From the NCBI RefSeq assembly GCF_001027285.1, contig NZ_CP011509.1, positions 4,844,501 through 4,908,500 on the forward strand: DNA of 64,000 nucleotides, given 5' to 3'. Position numbers and translations under genes: made by a program. This DNA is from Archangium gephyra (GTDB lineage Bacteria > Myxococcota > Myxococcia > Myxococcales > Myxococcaceae). The notes beneath the pieces were generated by a model. The model saw only the letters and a list, made by a program, of their open reading frames with translations. It ran no database searches and had not been told where the DNA came from. Below, in pieces: positions 1 through 8,740 of the stretch. Positions within the stretch are counted from its first letter, which is position 1. Each line of letters opens with the position of its first letter.

Positions 1-83
1 GAGCGGCTGTCCGGATTGGCATTGACGGGGTCCACGGTGCCCCCCACCAACACCACGATGTTCGGAATGTCTTCCTGAGACAT
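1..83 (-). CDS. Partial hypothetical protein (N-terminus only)
   Basis: The first 27 codons of a minus-strand gene that continues past the left edge. The ATG at 83-81 follows a GAGAGG ribosome-binding site about eight bases upstream. The peptide begins MSQEDIPNIVVLVGGTVD and has no signal peptide. I do not recognise the family from this short piece. It is read as coding because of the good ribosome-binding site and the uninterrupted frame to the edge. Confidence 0.45.
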   Translation of the reverse strand, partial: MSQEDIPNIVVLVGGTVDPVNANPDSR

Positions 84-151
84 GTCGAAGCTGTCCTCTC
101 GATGGGCATCGCGCCCATGTGCTGCCTGAAGCGGGCCGTATGGCGTGGCGA

Positions 152-232
152 TCAGTCTACCAGCGGGCAGTCCGGGAGGGATGTAACCAAAACCCGCCTG
201 CCTCCACACCTCACGCAGACGAACACGTCGAA
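152..232 (-). pseudogene. IS91-type transposase C-terminal relic
   Basis: The minus strand encodes RFDVFVCVRCGGRRVLVTS and then a stop at 152. This matches the Cys-x2-Cys-Gly-Gly-Arg-Arg-x-Leu segment near the C-terminus of IS91-family (Y2 HUH) transposases, also seen at 13751-14655. Everything upstream in the transposase is missing. It joins plus-strand sequence at about 227 that recurs at 16897, next to a second relic of the same transposase end. Confidence 0.5.
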
Positions 233-364
233 ACGGGTCCTTTGACACCTTCCCTGGGGACGTCTGCCTGGACCTGGGCCTGGGACATCAAGAGCCACTT
301 CGAGCCACGGGCGCGCCCGGAGTGATGTCTTGCATCGGAGCGCGTCCTCGCTGAGCATCGGTTC

Positions 365-982
365 GTGTCTCCACGCCCCTCCGAGCCGTCCCGCACAGGC
401 ACGGGTTCTCCACCGCCTCGAGTCCTGGCCGACGTCTTCGCACGCACACGCGTCCAGGATGGGGCGCTCGTGCTGGGCGCCGCGCTGTTCACCGCGTTGC
501 TCGCGCAGGTAGCCCTCGCGGTGCCGGGTTCCCCGGTGCCCATCACAGGCCAGACGCTCGCGGTCGTCCTCACGGCCGCCGCGCTCGGGCCCGTGCGTGG
601 AATGGCCGGGCAGCTCGCCTACGTCCTGCTCGGGGCGGTGGGACTGCCGTTCTATTCCAAGGGGGCCAGCGGCTGGGCACAGGTGCTCGGGCCGACCGGC
701 GGCTACCTGGTGGGCTTCATCCCCGCGGCTTTCCTCATGGGCCTCGCGGCGCGGCACGGCTTCGACAGGGTGGCGTGGAAGGCGGTCCCGCTCTTTTTCG
801 CTGGCCAGCTCGTCATCCTGGCCATCGGCGTGCCCTGGCTTTGCCTGGTGGCCCCGCTCGACCTCGCCACGGCCCTGCACAAGGGCTTCCTGCCCTTCCT
901 CCCAGGAGGGTTGCTCAAGGCAACCCTCGCCGGCCTGTGGATGCCCCTCGCCTGGAGGCTCATACGGCCTCGCGAGCCCTGA
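365..982 (+). CDS. bioY: Biotin transporter BioY (S component)
   Basis: A 205-residue, very hydrophobic protein of the BioY family, the biotin-binding S component of ECF-type vitamin importers in the inner membrane. The family pattern is clear: VPITGQTLAVVLTAAALGP, then GQLAYVLLGAVGLPFY and GPTGGYLVGFIPAAF, with about six membrane segments. The start is GTG at 365, because the first 40 residues before the first helix contain no better start with a ribosome-binding site. No bioM or bioN energising genes lie nearby, so it may act alone or use a shared ECF module. Its last 47 bases recur almost perfectly at 17085-17131. Confidence 0.9.
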   Translation: MSPRPSEPSRTGTGSPPPRVLADVFARTRVQDGALVLGAALFTALLAQVALAVPGSPVPITGQTLAVVLTAAALGPVRGMAGQLAYVLLGAVGLPFYSKGASGWAQVLGPTGGYLVGFIPAAFLMGLAARHGFDRVAWKAVPLFFAGQLVILAIGVPWLCLVAPLDLATALHKGFLPFLPGGLLKATLAGLWMPLAWRLIRPREP

Positions 983-1147
983 AGGTGCGCAGCCTTCAGT
1001 CTGGGTGAGGCCCATGCTTGGGAAGATGGAACAGCCCTTGAGGATTCCCTGTATCCGCGCCTCTTTTGTTTCCATATCCATACGTGCTGCCCCTGTTCAA
1101 CGGCCCCGGGCAGGCTCAGTTCTTGGGCTCCCACCACCGCCGCCGAC

Positions 1148-2263
1148 GTGTCGAGGACGCGCCCGGGTCCGCCGCTCGACGCTTCCCGACATGTCGAACA
1201 CCCCCCGGGGAGAGCCGGGATGCGCCATCCGCAGGTCGTTGCCCAGCATTGGAAGCTGGTGGAGCGCTACCGGCCCACCGTGGTCGGCGGCATCCCCACC
1301 TCCCTGGTCAGCCTTCTCGAGGTGCCCCTGTGCGGCGAGGACATCCAATCGGTGGAGTTCTGCGTCACCGGAGGAGCGCCCTTGCCCACCGCGGTCGCCC
1401 ACGATTTCGAGCGCCGCTTCGGGTTGCCCGTGCATGAGATCTACGGCATGACCGAATGCGCGGGTCTGATCTCCGTGGCACCGCGCCACCTGCCACCGCG
1501 CTATGGAGCCTCGGGCTACCGGGTACCCGGAGTGGAGGTCGAGGCCCGCCGCCTGCTCGGGGACTGCACCCCGGGAGAGCGCCTGCCCGATGGCGAGACC
1601 GGCGTTCTCGTCGTGCGCGGGCCCAATGTCTTCCCGGGCTATCTGAACCCGAAGCAGAACGAGGCCGCCTTCACGGCCGACGGCTGGTTGAACACCGGAG
1701 ATCTCGGCTCGGTCGCCGCGGATGGGCTCGTGCGCGTCACCGGGCGGGCCAAGGACGTCATCATCCGCGGCGGGCATAACATTGATCCCGCGGGAATCGA
1801 AGAGGCGGCGAACAGCCATCCCGCCGTCGCGGTGAGCGCCGCGGTCGGCATGCCCGATGCCTATGCCGGCGAGGTCCCCCTCCTCTTCGTCACGCTGAAG
1901 CAGGACAGCACCGTGTCGCTCGAGGACTTGAGGGTGCACCTGCGAGCCAACGTGCCCGAGGGGCCCGCACGGCCGCGCGAGGTGGTCATCCTCCCGGAGA
2001 TGCCCATGACGGCGGTGGGGAAGATTTCCAAGCCGGTGCTGCGCCGCGACGCCACCCGGCGGGCCGCGGCGGCGGCGGCCGCGGCCGTCCTGGAGGGCAC
2101 CCAGGTGGAGTCCCACCTCGAGGTCGAGGAGAAGGACGACGGGCGGCCGCTGGTCCGCGTGAGACTGCTGTCATGCCCGGAGGAGCTGCGCCCCGCGCTG
2201 GCGGTGAAGCTCTCCGACGCGCTCTCCCGGTTCACGTTCACGCATGCGCTGGGTTTCGCGTGA
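1148..2263 (+). pseudogene. 5'-truncated acyl-CoA synthetase (AMP-forming)
   Basis: The C-terminal half of an AMP-dependent acyl-CoA synthetase. Recognisable parts are VTGGAPLP, the YGMTE motif (A5), DGWLNTGDLG (A7), GRAKDVIIRGGHNIDP (A8) and the catalytic lysine region PMTAVGKISKP (A10). The N-terminal 250-300 residues are absent, including the Ser/Thr/Gly-rich AMP-binding loop. Homology starts near 1210 (MRHPQVVAQHW), and the frame upstream is low-quality sequence. In another frame, about 1080-1125 reads PLFNGPGQAQFLGS, possibly a shifted scrap of the missing half. An ATG at 1220 with GGAGAG before it could still be translated, but the product could not adenylate. Confidence 0.8.
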
Positions 2264-2419
2264 CAGCGAGTCCAGGTTCCCGAGGGGGGGGCTGCATGAG
2301 GCATCGCCTTGAAGCTCCAAGGGGGACCGCCGGACCAGGTGGCGCTCTCATCCATCTCGGGCGCGTGGAGGTGTTCCGCTTCACCCGCTGACCCGGGAGA
2401 GGGCTGATATGTTCGCCGC
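2264..2419. other. Intergenic spacer
   Basis: A short spacer between the truncated synthetase and the kinase-like gene. It probably holds the promoter of the gene starting at 2420. No clear -35/-10 pair, operator or terminator hairpin was seen. Confidence 0.4.
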
Positions 2420-5400
2420 ATGAGCCAGGAGGAGCAGCCGCGTCCACCGTCGAACGAGCACCGGCTGCTCGAGCTGCTGGACGCGGTGCCTGGCTGTGAG
2501 TTCATCGACACGGGCACCGTCAACAAGCTGAGTGCGACGCTCAAGATGCTGGAGTTCGGGACTCGCCGCGTCGGAGACCCGGAGCTCGTCGCCAGGGCTC
2601 GCGCACTGATTGAGCGGGCCCAGGAGTCCTGCAAGCACATCCAATCCGTTCTCCAGGACGCGGCTCTCTTGAAGGTGGACCTCCGTTCACCGAAGGACCC
2701 CGCGCCCGTGGACGTCCAGGCGCTGCTGGACGCGATGTTGCGCCTCACCCGTATCGAGCGGGAGCGCATCGCCGAGTTGCAGCGGGACGTCGAGTCCCCG
2801 CTCCCGCGCGTGGTGGGGGACGAGGCCGCGCTCGCCCGGGTCGTCTTCACCCTCCTCCTCAATGCCCTCGGGCTCATGCGGTCGGACCCTTCCCGGCGGC
2901 ACGTGCTCGGCGTCCGTCTCCAGCGGCACCTGGGACGGGTGCTCCTCACCCTCTCCACCACCGGGCCTGGAATCCCCTCCGGGCTGGTGCCCCGGCTCTT
3001 CGATTTGCTCTGTCCCCCGCTCGTTCCCGGCGCTGGCCAGTGGGTGGGCCTGAGCCTCAGCCAGGACTGTGTCCAGCGGATGGGCGGGGAGCTGCGGGTG
3101 GAGAGTCCGCCAGAGGGAGGGGTGAGCTTCTCCCTCCTGCTGCGCGTGGCACGGCGGCCCCAGGCTGGAGACGCGGTGGCCCGTCCCGAGCCGTGGGGCG
3201 GGCTCTCCGCCCTGATACGAGGGGAGGAGCAGCGTCTGCGCGCGCTCCAGAACGATCTGCGCAACACCCTGCGGGCGCGCGTGGCCTGCCTCTGCCTGGA
3301 GCTCGTCTCGAGCTACGCCCCCCTGCGCTCCGCCCTCAAGCCGCTGGCGGGCTGTCTGAAGGAGATGGGGCGGAAGGAGCCCGGCTCCCGGCCCCTGTCC
3401 CGCAAGATGCTCCGGGGGGTCCTCCAGGTGCTCGCCTACCACCGTTCGAGAGCGCGGGAGCTGCGCCACATGAGGTACCGGCCGCCCGGGACGCTCCGCC
3501 CCGTGGGGGTGCATGCGTGCCTGGCCGCGGCGCTGCGCATCTGTCATGCCGGGCAGGTGCCGGAGCTCCGGTTGGAGACGGACTTCGCTCCCCGGCTCCC
3601 GCGCGTGTCCGGCAGTGAGGGCCACCTCCGGGGCGTGTTCCTCCTCCTCCTCCGCATGTGCCTCTGGATGTGGAAGGGGCCTCGCCCACGGCAGGACGTG
3701 CTCCGGGTCCGCACCGTCCAGGAGGGCCGGTGGGTCCGCGTCACCTTCTCCGTGACCGGCCACGTCCTTCCTCGGGAATTCTGGGCCTCCGTGGTGGACG
3801 AGGGGTACCACAGCGGCGCCCGCGAGTCCTATGCCCTGCCCCTCGGCCATGCCCTCCTCCAGGCGATGGGCGGGGACGTGCGGGTCGACAGCGAGGAAGG
3901 CATTGGCACGAACTACACCGTGCGCCTGCCGGTGGCCCCGGGCCACGGACACGACAGGGGGCCGGCACCCACGCCCTCGCGGCGCCTCGTGCGAGCACCT
4001 CCCCCGCGCCGCTTGCGAGCACCTCTCCGAATCCGCCCATGCGAGACTCCTGACATGACCTCCGCGACCATCGCCGCGCTCGAGGCCGCCGCGGCCAGCA
4101 ATACCCTCCACACCTGGCTGGCGGCGCTGCCGGAAGACGTCCGGCGCTGGGAGGTGCGGCGTGCCCTCGAGCTCGACCGGCGGCTGTGGACCCAGCACCC
4201 CGCCTCCCTCGCGAGCTGCCTGCTCGCGCGCACCCTCCACCTCCCCGGGCTCGCCGCGCTGCGCGAGGCGTGGATCCACGAGCTCGACTCACGCGGCATC
4301 CCGTGGATCCGCGCGCTGCGGCCGCTGCCGGTCGCCGACGGGCTGCTCGCCGAGCTGCACGCGGACGAGACCTTCACCTTCGACGGGCTGCACCGGCCCC
4401 GCTTCGAATCGGAGGGCATCGTCCTGCTCGAGGCGATCCACTTCCACCCGAGCGTGCAGGCTCCCAGACAGCGCCGGAAGGAGCGGCTGTGCTGGGACTG
4501 GGAGCGCGGCGAGGCGGTGCTCGAGCCGGCGTCCCAGTCCGAGGAGCCCGAGGCGCGCGATCGCACCCCGAGGTTCGAGAGCGACGGCTGGGGTCCGGTG
4601 TATCTCGTGCGTGCGCCGGGCCAGGCCCGCGAGCCCCTGCCATGCCCGCCGGGAGGCAGCGCCTCGGCCCGCTTCAGCGCGGACGGCCGGCGGCTGTTCG
4701 TCTACGGCACGCACGACGAATACGCGGGCGGCTTCGTGTACGTCGTCGAGCTCGCGACGCTGGCGATCGAGCGCCAGACCGATACCCACGCCCCCGTGAG
4801 CACCGTCCACGAGTGCTCGCGCGCCGGCCTGTTGCTGCTCAACACCTACCGTGGCCTCGTGGTGTGGAGCGGCGAGCGCCCGCGGCCCCTGCCGCTCACC
4901 GCGAAGGAGGCGAGCCTGTCGCCGAGCGGCCGTTACGTGGCGACGTTCGACGGCCGTCTCCGGCTCTGGTTGCTCTCCGAGCTGCTGCGCGTTGAGCACG
5001 TTCCGCAGGCGGGCTTCCCGAGCCGCTTCGATCCGAGCGGGACGCGCCTGCTGTCCGGGCGGAGGCTCTCCGACGGCCACACGGGCGAGCCGATCGCCGA
5101 GCTGACGCCCACGTACGGCGAATACCTCGAAGGAGGGCCCGCGTCGAAGTGGTTGCACTTCGGCGAGCGCTTCCTGATCTTGATGCACTCCGGGCTGTGC
5201 GCCTGGGACACGCGCACGGGGGCCCCGCTGCGTGTCGAGGAGTCCCTGCACTTCGGCTCGAGGTATGAGCTCGCGTACGACCGCGCCGGCTCGCGGCTCG
5301 CGGTGCTGTATCGGGGGGAGGGGGAGGTGGAGCTCTATGGGCTCCCGGAGGGACGGCGGCTCGCGACGAGGGTGTTCAGCCTCGAGGGGACGGAGCTGGC

Positions 5401-5848
5401 GATGTCCCCGGATGGGGAGACGCTCGCGGTCCGGCAGGGCCTGGAGGTCGAGGTGCGCGCCGTGTCCGGAGCGCTGCTGCGGCGCTTCACCCATCCGGGC
5501 GGCGACCCCACGTCGGGGGGGCCGAGGCATCAGGGCAGCACGCTGCGCTTCTCGGAAGACGGAGGGCGCATCGCGAGCTTCCTGCTGGGGGATGGCTGGC
5601 GGCTCTGGTCCCTGGAGGACGAGCACGTGGAGCACCTCGACGCGTACGCGGCGCTCGACTCGCTCATCGGCTTCGCGGTGCCGCGGCCTGGCGATTGGGA
5701 CCTGGAGGCGGGCACCTCGACGCTGTTCGTGCATCGGCCGACGGGCACCCACATCCGCCTGCCGGCCGGGGGTCCGTGGGTCTGCAACCCCGCGGCTCCG
5801 CGGTATCTCGCCAGCGACGACCTGCACCTCGAGTTGCGCGCCCGCTGA
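2420..5848 (+). CDS. Histidine-kinase-like protein fused to a propeller-like protein
   Basis: One open frame of 1,142 residues that looks like two genes joined. Residues 1-255 and about 380-520 are two histidine-kinase ATPase (HATPase_c) domains. The first has TGPGIPSGL (G1-like) and VGLSLSQDCVQRMGGELRVES (G2-like); the second ends MGGDVRVDSEEGIGTNYTVRLP. No phosphorylatable His in an H-box is visible and no membrane segment or receiver is present, so it may be a pseudokinase. After a Pro/Arg-rich stretch (520-545) that looks like translated spacer, a second protein begins at Met546 (4055). That part repeats short beta-propeller motifs such as RFSADGRRLFVYG and SPSGRYVATFDGRLRLW. A stop in another frame ends at 4053, just before that ATG. 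Loss of the first gene's stop is the simplest explanation. Confidence 0.7.
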   Translation: MSQEEQPRPPSNEHRLLELLDAVPGCEFIDTGTVNKLSATLKMLEFGTRRVGDPELVARARALIERAQESCKHIQSVLQDAALLKVDLRSPKDPAPVDVQALLDAMLRLTRIERERIAELQRDVESPLPRVVGDEAALARVVFTLLLNALGLMRSDPSRRHVLGVRLQRHLGRVLLTLSTTGPGIPSGLVPRLFDLLCPPLVPGAGQWVGLSLSQDCVQRMGGELRVESPPEGGVSFSLLLRVARRPQAGDAVARPEPWGGLSALIRGEEQRLRALQNDLRNTLRARVACLCLELVSSYAPLRSALKPLAGCLKEMGRKEPGSRPLSRKMLRGVLQVLAYHRSRARELRHMRYRPPGTLRPVGVHACLAAALRICHAGQVPELRLETDFAPRLPRVSGSEGHLRGVFLLLLRMCLWMWKGPRPRQDVLRVRTVQEGRWVRVTFSVTGHVLPREFWASVVDEGYHSGARESYALPLGHALLQAMGGDVRVDSEEGIGTNYTVRLPVAPGHGHDRGPAPTPSRRLVRAPPPRRLRAPLRIRPCETPDMTSATIAALEAAAASNTLHTWLAALPEDVRRWEVRRALELDRRLWTQHPASLASCLLARTLHLPGLAALREAWIHELDSRGIPWIRALRPLPVADGLLAELHADETFTFDGLHRPRFESEGIVLLEAIHFHPSVQAPRQRRKERLCWDWERGEAVLEPASQSEEPEARDRTPRFESDGWGPVYLVRAPGQAREPLPCPPGGSASARFSADGRRLFVYGTHDEYAGGFVYVVELATLAIERQTDTHAPVSTVHECSRAGLLLLNTYRGLVVWSGERPRPLPLTAKEASLSPSGRYVATFDGRLRLWLLSELLRVEHVPQAGFPSRFDPSGTRLLSGRRLSDGHTGEPIAELTPTYGEYLEGGPASKWLHFGERFLILMHSGLCAWDTRTGAPLRVEESLHFGSRYELAYDRAGSRLAVLYRGEGEVELYGLPEGRRLATRVFSLEGTELAMSPDGETLAVRQGLEVEVRAVSGALLRRFTHPGGDPTSGGPRHQGSTLRFSEDGGRIASFLLGDGWRLWSLEDEHVEHLDAYAALDSLIGFAVPRPGDWDLEAGTSTLFVHRPTGTHIRLPAGGPWVCNPAAPRYLASDDLHLELRAR

Positions 5849-5986
5849 CGCGCGCGCTGTTCCGCCGGCCCGTCTTCGCCCTCTGCACCGCCACGGCGTT
5901 CATCTCGGGGCCGGCGCTGTACGTGGGCGGCGTCTTCATCCCGCTGTTCATGCAGGGCGTGCTGCGCTCGAGCGCCTCGGCCACCG
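5849..5986 (+). pseudogene. MFS drug transporter fragment
   Basis: Right after the previous stop, the frame reads LFRRPVFALCTATAF, then LYVGGVFIPLFMQGVL and SSASATG. This matches an internal pair of helices in EmrB/QacA-type (DHA2) transporters. Only about 45 residues survive; both ends are missing and there is no start. It stops abruptly at tRNA-like sequence near 5994. Confidence 0.55.
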
Positions 5987-5993
5987 GGAGAGT

Positions 5994-6125
5994 GTCCAGG
6001 GCGGGATTCGAACCCGGTACGGGGGGATGGAAAACCTCGCTCCCTCGCCGCGCTCGAGCGGGCGCCCTTCACGTGGAAGGGAGCAACCTCGAGGTCCGCC
6101 TGGTTCGCCTGGTGAAGCCCTGGAC
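5994..6125 (-). other. tRNA-like hairpin with T-arm (possible relic or attachment site)
   Basis: On the minus strand, 6125-6118 (GTCCAGGG) pairs perfectly with 6001-5994 (CCCTGGAC). Directly before the 3' strand is a T-arm, CGGG-TTCGAAT-CCCG, with the canonical T-loop. The 132-nt length is too long for a normal tRNA. I could not fit a standard D-arm, or an anticodon loop with U33, and no CCA follows. It may be a degenerate tRNA or an old integration scar. It overlaps the stop codon of the monooxygenase gene. Confidence 0.3.
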
Positions 6126-7690
6126 TAGCGCGTAGCGCACGACACCTGCCGGAGGGCGTCGCCGAGCAACCGGAGAGGATCCGCGGGCAGCTCGCTCGCG
6201 CGCCAGGCCACGTAGCCATCCGGACGGATCAGCGAGGCCCCTCCTGTCCCGAGGCCGAACGCCGTCCGGAAGGCTTTCTCATCGGACGGCCGCACATCGA
6301 CGCCGATGCGGAGGCACTGCACGTCGATGCCCAGTTGCTTGCCAACCTGCTCTGCGGCGAGGCACCACCGCTCTTCCTGAGCGAGCAGCACCCATGCACG
6401 CTGGAGCAAGTCGAGCGTGGACACCCGTTCGTCGTCTTTGAACACCCACGCATGCGGCGCGCGCGTGCCGGGCTGACCGGCCCACTGATCGGGCCGCAGC
6501 GCGGGTGGGAGCTCGTCGCCGGCATCGAGCACCGCGGTCGAGCGATACAACTGACCGAATTCCACGGCGTCATCGTCGAGGATCGGCACGTCCTTGGAGC
6601 TCCCGGCCGCGTCCGCCGCGTAGTCGGCCCGGGCGAATAGCTGTCCATGTCGGAGCCATGCGATCGGGCGCCGTTCGGCATCGTAGGTGTCGAGCAGCCG
6701 CGGCGTTGACACACCGGAGAGGACCGAGGACAACTTCCACGCGAGATTGTGGGCATCCGCGATACCCGTGTTCGCACCATAGCCACCCCGAGTGGGTGGC
6801 AGGGTGTGCGCGGCATCTCCGGCAAGGAAGACCCTGCCGGACGCGAAGCTGTCCGCGATGAGTGCGCTCAGCTCCCAACGACCGGTGGTGATGAGCTCGA
6901 GCTCGAGATCCGTCCTGCCGATCGCCTTGGACACCATCGCCCTCAGCGTGCCCTCGTCGCGCTCCTCGTCATCCGAGAACATCAGCACCCAGCGGCCATC
7001 GCCGTAGGTCGTGAGGAACGCCTGGAGCCCCGGCTGGTCGATGTTGAACTGCGTGATCCCTTTTTGAAGGTACTCCTCGAGCGGAGCCCGGAAGAGAACG
7101 CTGCGCAGCGTCCGGATATGGCCGCGTCCCTTCCGACCAATCCCCAACGCCTCGCGAATCGGGCTGCGATGGCCATCCGCCGCGATCAGATAGGCAGCCC
7201 GCATCGCGTACTCGCTTCCATCGCGGGCGCGCAGCGAGGCGACGACACCGTCAGCATTCTGCTCGAAGCCGATCAACTCCGTTTCGAACCGGATGTCGGC
7301 ACCGAGCGCAATTGCCTTTTCACGAAGGATGGGCTCGAGGCGATCCTGCGAGAGCGCGGCGCCAGCGCACGGCGAGTACTCAACCCTGGGCTCCTGCCGG
7401 CTCTCGGGTGTCCATGGGGTCTCCTCGAACCACTTTCCGGCCAGACTCTCGACCCGGCTCCGGCGCAGCCGGAAGTCGGCCGGCGCCTGCGGAATGCGAG
7501 GGCCCAGCCCGACCGCACGAAAGAGCTCCAGCGTCCTCGGCGTGTAGCCGATCGCACGTGGATGCGGTGAGCTGCCAGGGTGCCGCTCGACGAGAACGGT
7601 TGGCACACCGCGCCAGGCGAGAAACATCGCGGCCGACAAGCCCACCAGGCCGCCCCCGACCACGAGCACTGAGGTTGAATCTGTTTTCAT
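6125..7690 (-). CDS. FAD-dependent aromatic monooxygenase
   Basis: A 521-residue flavoprotein of the PheA/TetX-like class A monooxygenases, which hydroxylate aromatic or polyketide substrates with NAD(P)H and oxygen. Motifs are the FAD-binding VVGGGLVG (residues 10-17), the DG motif AADGHRSPIREALG, and the GD motif GRVFLAGDAAHTLPPTRGGYGANTG, followed by a thioredoxin-like C-terminal region. The ATG at 7690 is chosen because the Rossmann motif begins ten residues later; the frame stays open upstream only by running into the regulator. It is divergent from a TetR gene with two operator palindromes between them. A drug-modifying or catabolic role is inferred. Confidence 0.88.
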   Translation of the reverse strand: MKTDSTSVLVVGGGLVGLSAAMFLAWRGVPTVLVERHPGSSPHPRAIGYTPRTLELFRAVGLGPRIPQAPADFRLRRSRVESLAGKWFEETPWTPESRQEPRVEYSPCAGAALSQDRLEPILREKAIALGADIRFETELIGFEQNADGVVASLRARDGSEYAMRAAYLIAADGHRSPIREALGIGRKGRGHIRTLRSVLFRAPLEEYLQKGITQFNIDQPGLQAFLTTYGDGRWVLMFSDDEERDEGTLRAMVSKAIGRTDLELELITTGRWELSALIADSFASGRVFLAGDAAHTLPPTRGGYGANTGIADAHNLAWKLSSVLSGVSTPRLLDTYDAERRPIAWLRHGQLFARADYAADAAGSSKDVPILDDDAVEFGQLYRSTAVLDAGDELPPALRPDQWAGQPGTRAPHAWVFKDDERVSTLDLLQRAWVLLAQEERWCLAAEQVGKQLGIDVQCLRIGVDVRPSDEKAFRTAFGLGTGGASLIRPDGYVAWRASELPADPLRLLGDALRQVSCATR

Positions 7691-7700
7691 CACCGCCTCC

Positions 7701-7730
7701 GATACAGCGTATCCGTCGATACAGTGTATC
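7701..7730. promoter_or_regulatory. Tandem TetR-type operators
   Basis: Two palindromes lie in the 90-bp divergent spacer: GATACAGCGTATC at 7701-7713 (one mismatch) and the perfect GATACAGTGTATC at 7718-7730, 17 bp apart. Their place between the monooxygenase and the TetR gene fits autoregulated repression of both. Confidence 0.7.
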
Positions 7731-7780
7731 GAGCGACCAGGGTTGTCAACCACGTTCCATTCAGGACAAGAAGAGCCGCG

Positions 7781-8518
7781 ATGACCGCTCGACAGAAACC
7801 GCCCGCGACTGAAGCGGCCCTCATCTGGGAACGCCCCGAGCCCGCGAACCGTCCCGCGCCCGGCCCCCTGAGCAGGGAACGAATCGTGCGCGCCGCCATC
7901 GCGCTGGCCGACAAGGACGGCCTCGCCTCGGTGTCGTTGCGAAAGGTCGGAGCCGAGCTCAATGCCGGGCCGATGCGGCTCTACGGCTATCTGTCCACCA
8001 AGGAGGAGCTGCTCGAGCTCATGGTGGACGCGGTCTACGGTGAAATGGCGTCCGCCGGGCCGATCCGCGGCGACTGGCGCGAGGCGCTCCGGTCGATCGC
8101 ACAGCGCACCCGGCAGGCGGCCAAGAAGCACAAGTGGTTCATCGACCTGCTGGGAGGCCGCCATCATCTCGGCCCGAATGCCCTCGCCCATCTCGAGGCG
8201 TCACTCGCCGCGTTGAGCGAGATGCCGGGCTTCGAGAACATCGATGACATCCTCCAGGCTGTCGGGGCCGTCAATGACTACGTCATCGGCGCGCTCCTGA
8301 GCGAAGCCAGCGAGCTGCGAGCCGAGCTCGAAAGCGGCATGAACGAGACGGAATGGCAGAACGCCACGTGGCCCTACCTCCAGCGGATGATCGCCACCGG
8401 CCGCTTCCCGACTCTCGCCAGGGTGGTTCGGGACGCCACCCACCCCTCGTCGGACGTCCGATTCGACAGGGGGCTGGACTGCGTGCTCGACGGTATCGCG
8501 GCACGACTTTCGCGCTGA
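7781..8518 (+). CDS. TetR/AcrR family repressor
   Basis: A 245-residue TetR-type regulator. The N-terminal helix-turn-helix spans about residues 25-75 (RERIVRAAIALADKDGLASV, then GPMRLYGYLSTKEELLELM). The rest is an all-helical ligand and dimerisation domain of the TetR_C type. The ATG at 7781 gives the usual 20-25 residues before the DNA-binding domain; an earlier in-frame ATG at 7724 lies inside the operator and is less likely. It probably represses the divergent flavin monooxygenase through the palindromes at 7701-7730. The inducer is unknown, but the pairing suggests the monooxygenase substrate. Confidence 0.88.
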   Translation: MTARQKPPATEAALIWERPEPANRPAPGPLSRERIVRAAIALADKDGLASVSLRKVGAELNAGPMRLYGYLSTKEELLELMVDAVYGEMASAGPIRGDWREALRSIAQRTRQAAKKHKWFIDLLGGRHHLGPNALAHLEASLAALSEMPGFENIDDILQAVGAVNDYVIGALLSEASELRAELESGMNETEWQNATWPYLQRMIATGRFPTLARVVRDATHPSSDVRFDRGLDCVLDGIAARLSR

Positions 8519-8566
8519 ACGCTTCAACAGGGGGGAGACATTCGAAAATCAGGGACGATTTACCGC

Positions 8567-8740
8567 TCATTCATCCTTGCGCTTGCAACCAGTCTTCGCC
8601 CGACGGAATGTCGCGGTAGGATTGTCTGCGTTCTTGAACCAATTGAATCGCCCATTACCTCCCGCCTGAAGTTCCGGCGGCAGTTTGGCGCACTCACCTT
8701 GGCTGCTGATACCGCCGTATCTGGCACCCCAGCCATCGAC
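8567..8740 (-). pseudogene. GH45 endoglucanase C-terminal relic
   Basis: The minus strand encodes GWGARYGGISSQGECAKLPP, then FNWFKNADNPT, then TGCKRKDE and a stop. These match the C-terminal signature of glycoside hydrolase family 45 cellulases (GGISSRxEC, RFDWFKNADNP, TGCKRNDD). The catalytic N-terminal half is missing. About ten residues between FKNADNPT and TGCKR are lost, and the usual Cys-x-Trp/Tyr is GGN-G here. This is a dead fragment. GH45 is rare in bacteria, so an acquired cellulase may once have been here. Confidence 0.6.

Noticed and set aside
152-1081. Minus-strand 309-codon open frame over bioY
   Set aside because: Antisense to a clear membrane protein; only its last part (IS91 tail) has homology.
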